A stretch of DNA of 64,000 nucleotides from Streptomyces uncialis (GTDB lineage: Bacteria; Actinomycetota; Actinomycetes; Streptomycetales; Streptomycetaceae). The notes beneath the pieces are model-generated. The model saw only the letters and a list, made by a program, of their open reading frames with translations, was not told the origin of the DNA and did not search any database. The stretch spans positions 2,480,001-2,544,000 of the forward strand of contig NZ_CP109583.1 of NCBI RefSeq assembly GCF_036250755.1, in the 5' to 3' direction. This document shows positions 63,662 through 64,000 of this stretch, piece after piece; position 1 is the stretch's first letter; each line of letters starts with the position of its first letter. Made by a program: the position numbers and the translations under genes.

Positions 63662-64000
63662 ATGGCCCGCCGCAGCACGAAAACCCCGCCGCCCGACGAT
63701 TTCGAGGAGAAGATCCTCGACATCGACGTCGTCGACGAGATGCAGGGCTCCTTCCTTGAGTACGCGTACTCCGTGATCTACTCACGTGCCCTGCCGGACG
63801 CACGTGACGGTATGAAGCCGGTACAGCGCCGGATCGTCTATCAGATGAACGAGATGGGCCTGCGCCCCGACCGCGGCTATGTGAAGTGCGCCCGGGTCGT
63901 CGGCGAGGTCATGGGCAAGCTGCACCCGCACGGTGACGCGTCGATCTACGACGCGCTGGTGAGGATGGCGCAGCCGTTCTCGATGCGGGTGCCCCTGATC
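63662..64000 (+). CDS. parC: DNA topoisomerase IV / gyrase-like subunit A, N-terminal part
   Basis: The first 113 residues of a type IIA topoisomerase A subunit ([20 protein letters not shown]), cut by the window end. Recognisable motifs are [34 protein letters not shown] and the [20 protein letters not shown] segment of the quinolone-pocket region. The catalytic Tyr lies outside the window. The N-terminus fits the second (ParC-like) subunit of Streptomyces rather than GyrA, but with one end only this is tentative. AAGGAG lies 8 bases before the ATG. Confidence 0.9.
   Translation, partial: MARRSTKTPPPDDFEEKILDIDVVDEMQGSFLEYAYSVIYSRALPDARDGMKPVQRRIVYQMNEMGLRPDRGYVKCARVVGEVMGKLHPHGDASIYDALVRMAQPFSMRVPLI

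Noticed and set aside
1..64000. CRISPR arrays, tRNA or rRNA genes, insertion sequences and attachment sites
   Set aside because: The tandem repeats seen are short-period or coding and lack spacers; no tRNA cloverleaf, transposase or integrase could be recognised.

Overview
The window is high-GC actinobacterial DNA, and almost certainly a Streptomyces chromosome. Evidence: codon third positions are nearly all G or C, GTG starts are frequent, operons have ATGA and TGATG overlaps, and there are diagnostic Streptomyces or actinobacterial families (SepH, CutRS, DUF3093, DUF3159, DUF3710, DUF4193, DUF5998), a DasR operator before ptsH, and a ydaO-type c-di-AMP riboswitch before an M23 peptidase. 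No rRNA, tRNA, CRISPR array, integrase or insertion sequence was seen.

Left part (1 to about 23.7 kb), accessory. A truncated unknown gene sits at the edge, followed by a [2Fe-2S] ferredoxin with its FAD reductase and a LysR regulator. Next is a cytochrome bd operon, cydA-cydB-cydD-cydC. It is unusually rich in tandem repeats, and two of them insert repetitive peptides into CydD, one with a Cys every fifth residue. A defence island follows: McrBC (minus strand), an unrecognised 229-aa gene, and a four-gene type II Wadjet operon (jetA-jetB-jetC-jetD, minus strand). jetD carries an in-frame amber codon between its two Toprim motifs.

Middle part (23.8 to 42.8 kb), conserved core. It holds a TRAM/RumA-type RNA methyltransferase, a KimA-like K+ permease divergent from two TrkA/RCK proteins, DUF3159 and OB-fold genes, KdpE/KdpD without kdpFABC, an ABC ATPase, DUF3710-dut-PaaI, DUF3093, a hypothetical, DUF4193, the CutS/CutR two-component system and an inositol monophosphatase. 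From memory this order resembles the mycobacterial block around ceoBC, dut and suhB, with kdpDE and the ABC ATPase as extra genes. The K+ permease, RCK proteins and KdpDE suggest a potassium homeostasis neighbourhood.

Right part (42.8 to 64 kb), core housekeeping. It holds ferrochelatase, an MFS transporter, an FAD sugar-lactone or alditol oxidase, a low-complexity membrane protein, sepH (cell division), a rhodanese sulfurtransferase, a VOC protein, thymidine kinase, a phosphatase-superfamily protein with DUF5998, and a GNAT/acyl-CoA synthetase gene broken by an apparent single-base deletion. Then come ptsH with a DasR site, a GntR regulator, the M23 peptidase under the riboswitch, two M16 peptidase genes (one catalytic, one lacking the zinc motif), and the start of a topoisomerase IV/gyrase A subunit.

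Of the two broken genes, jetD is a plausible natural inactivation of a costly defence system. The acyl-CoA synthetase frameshift could equally be a sequencing or assembly error.
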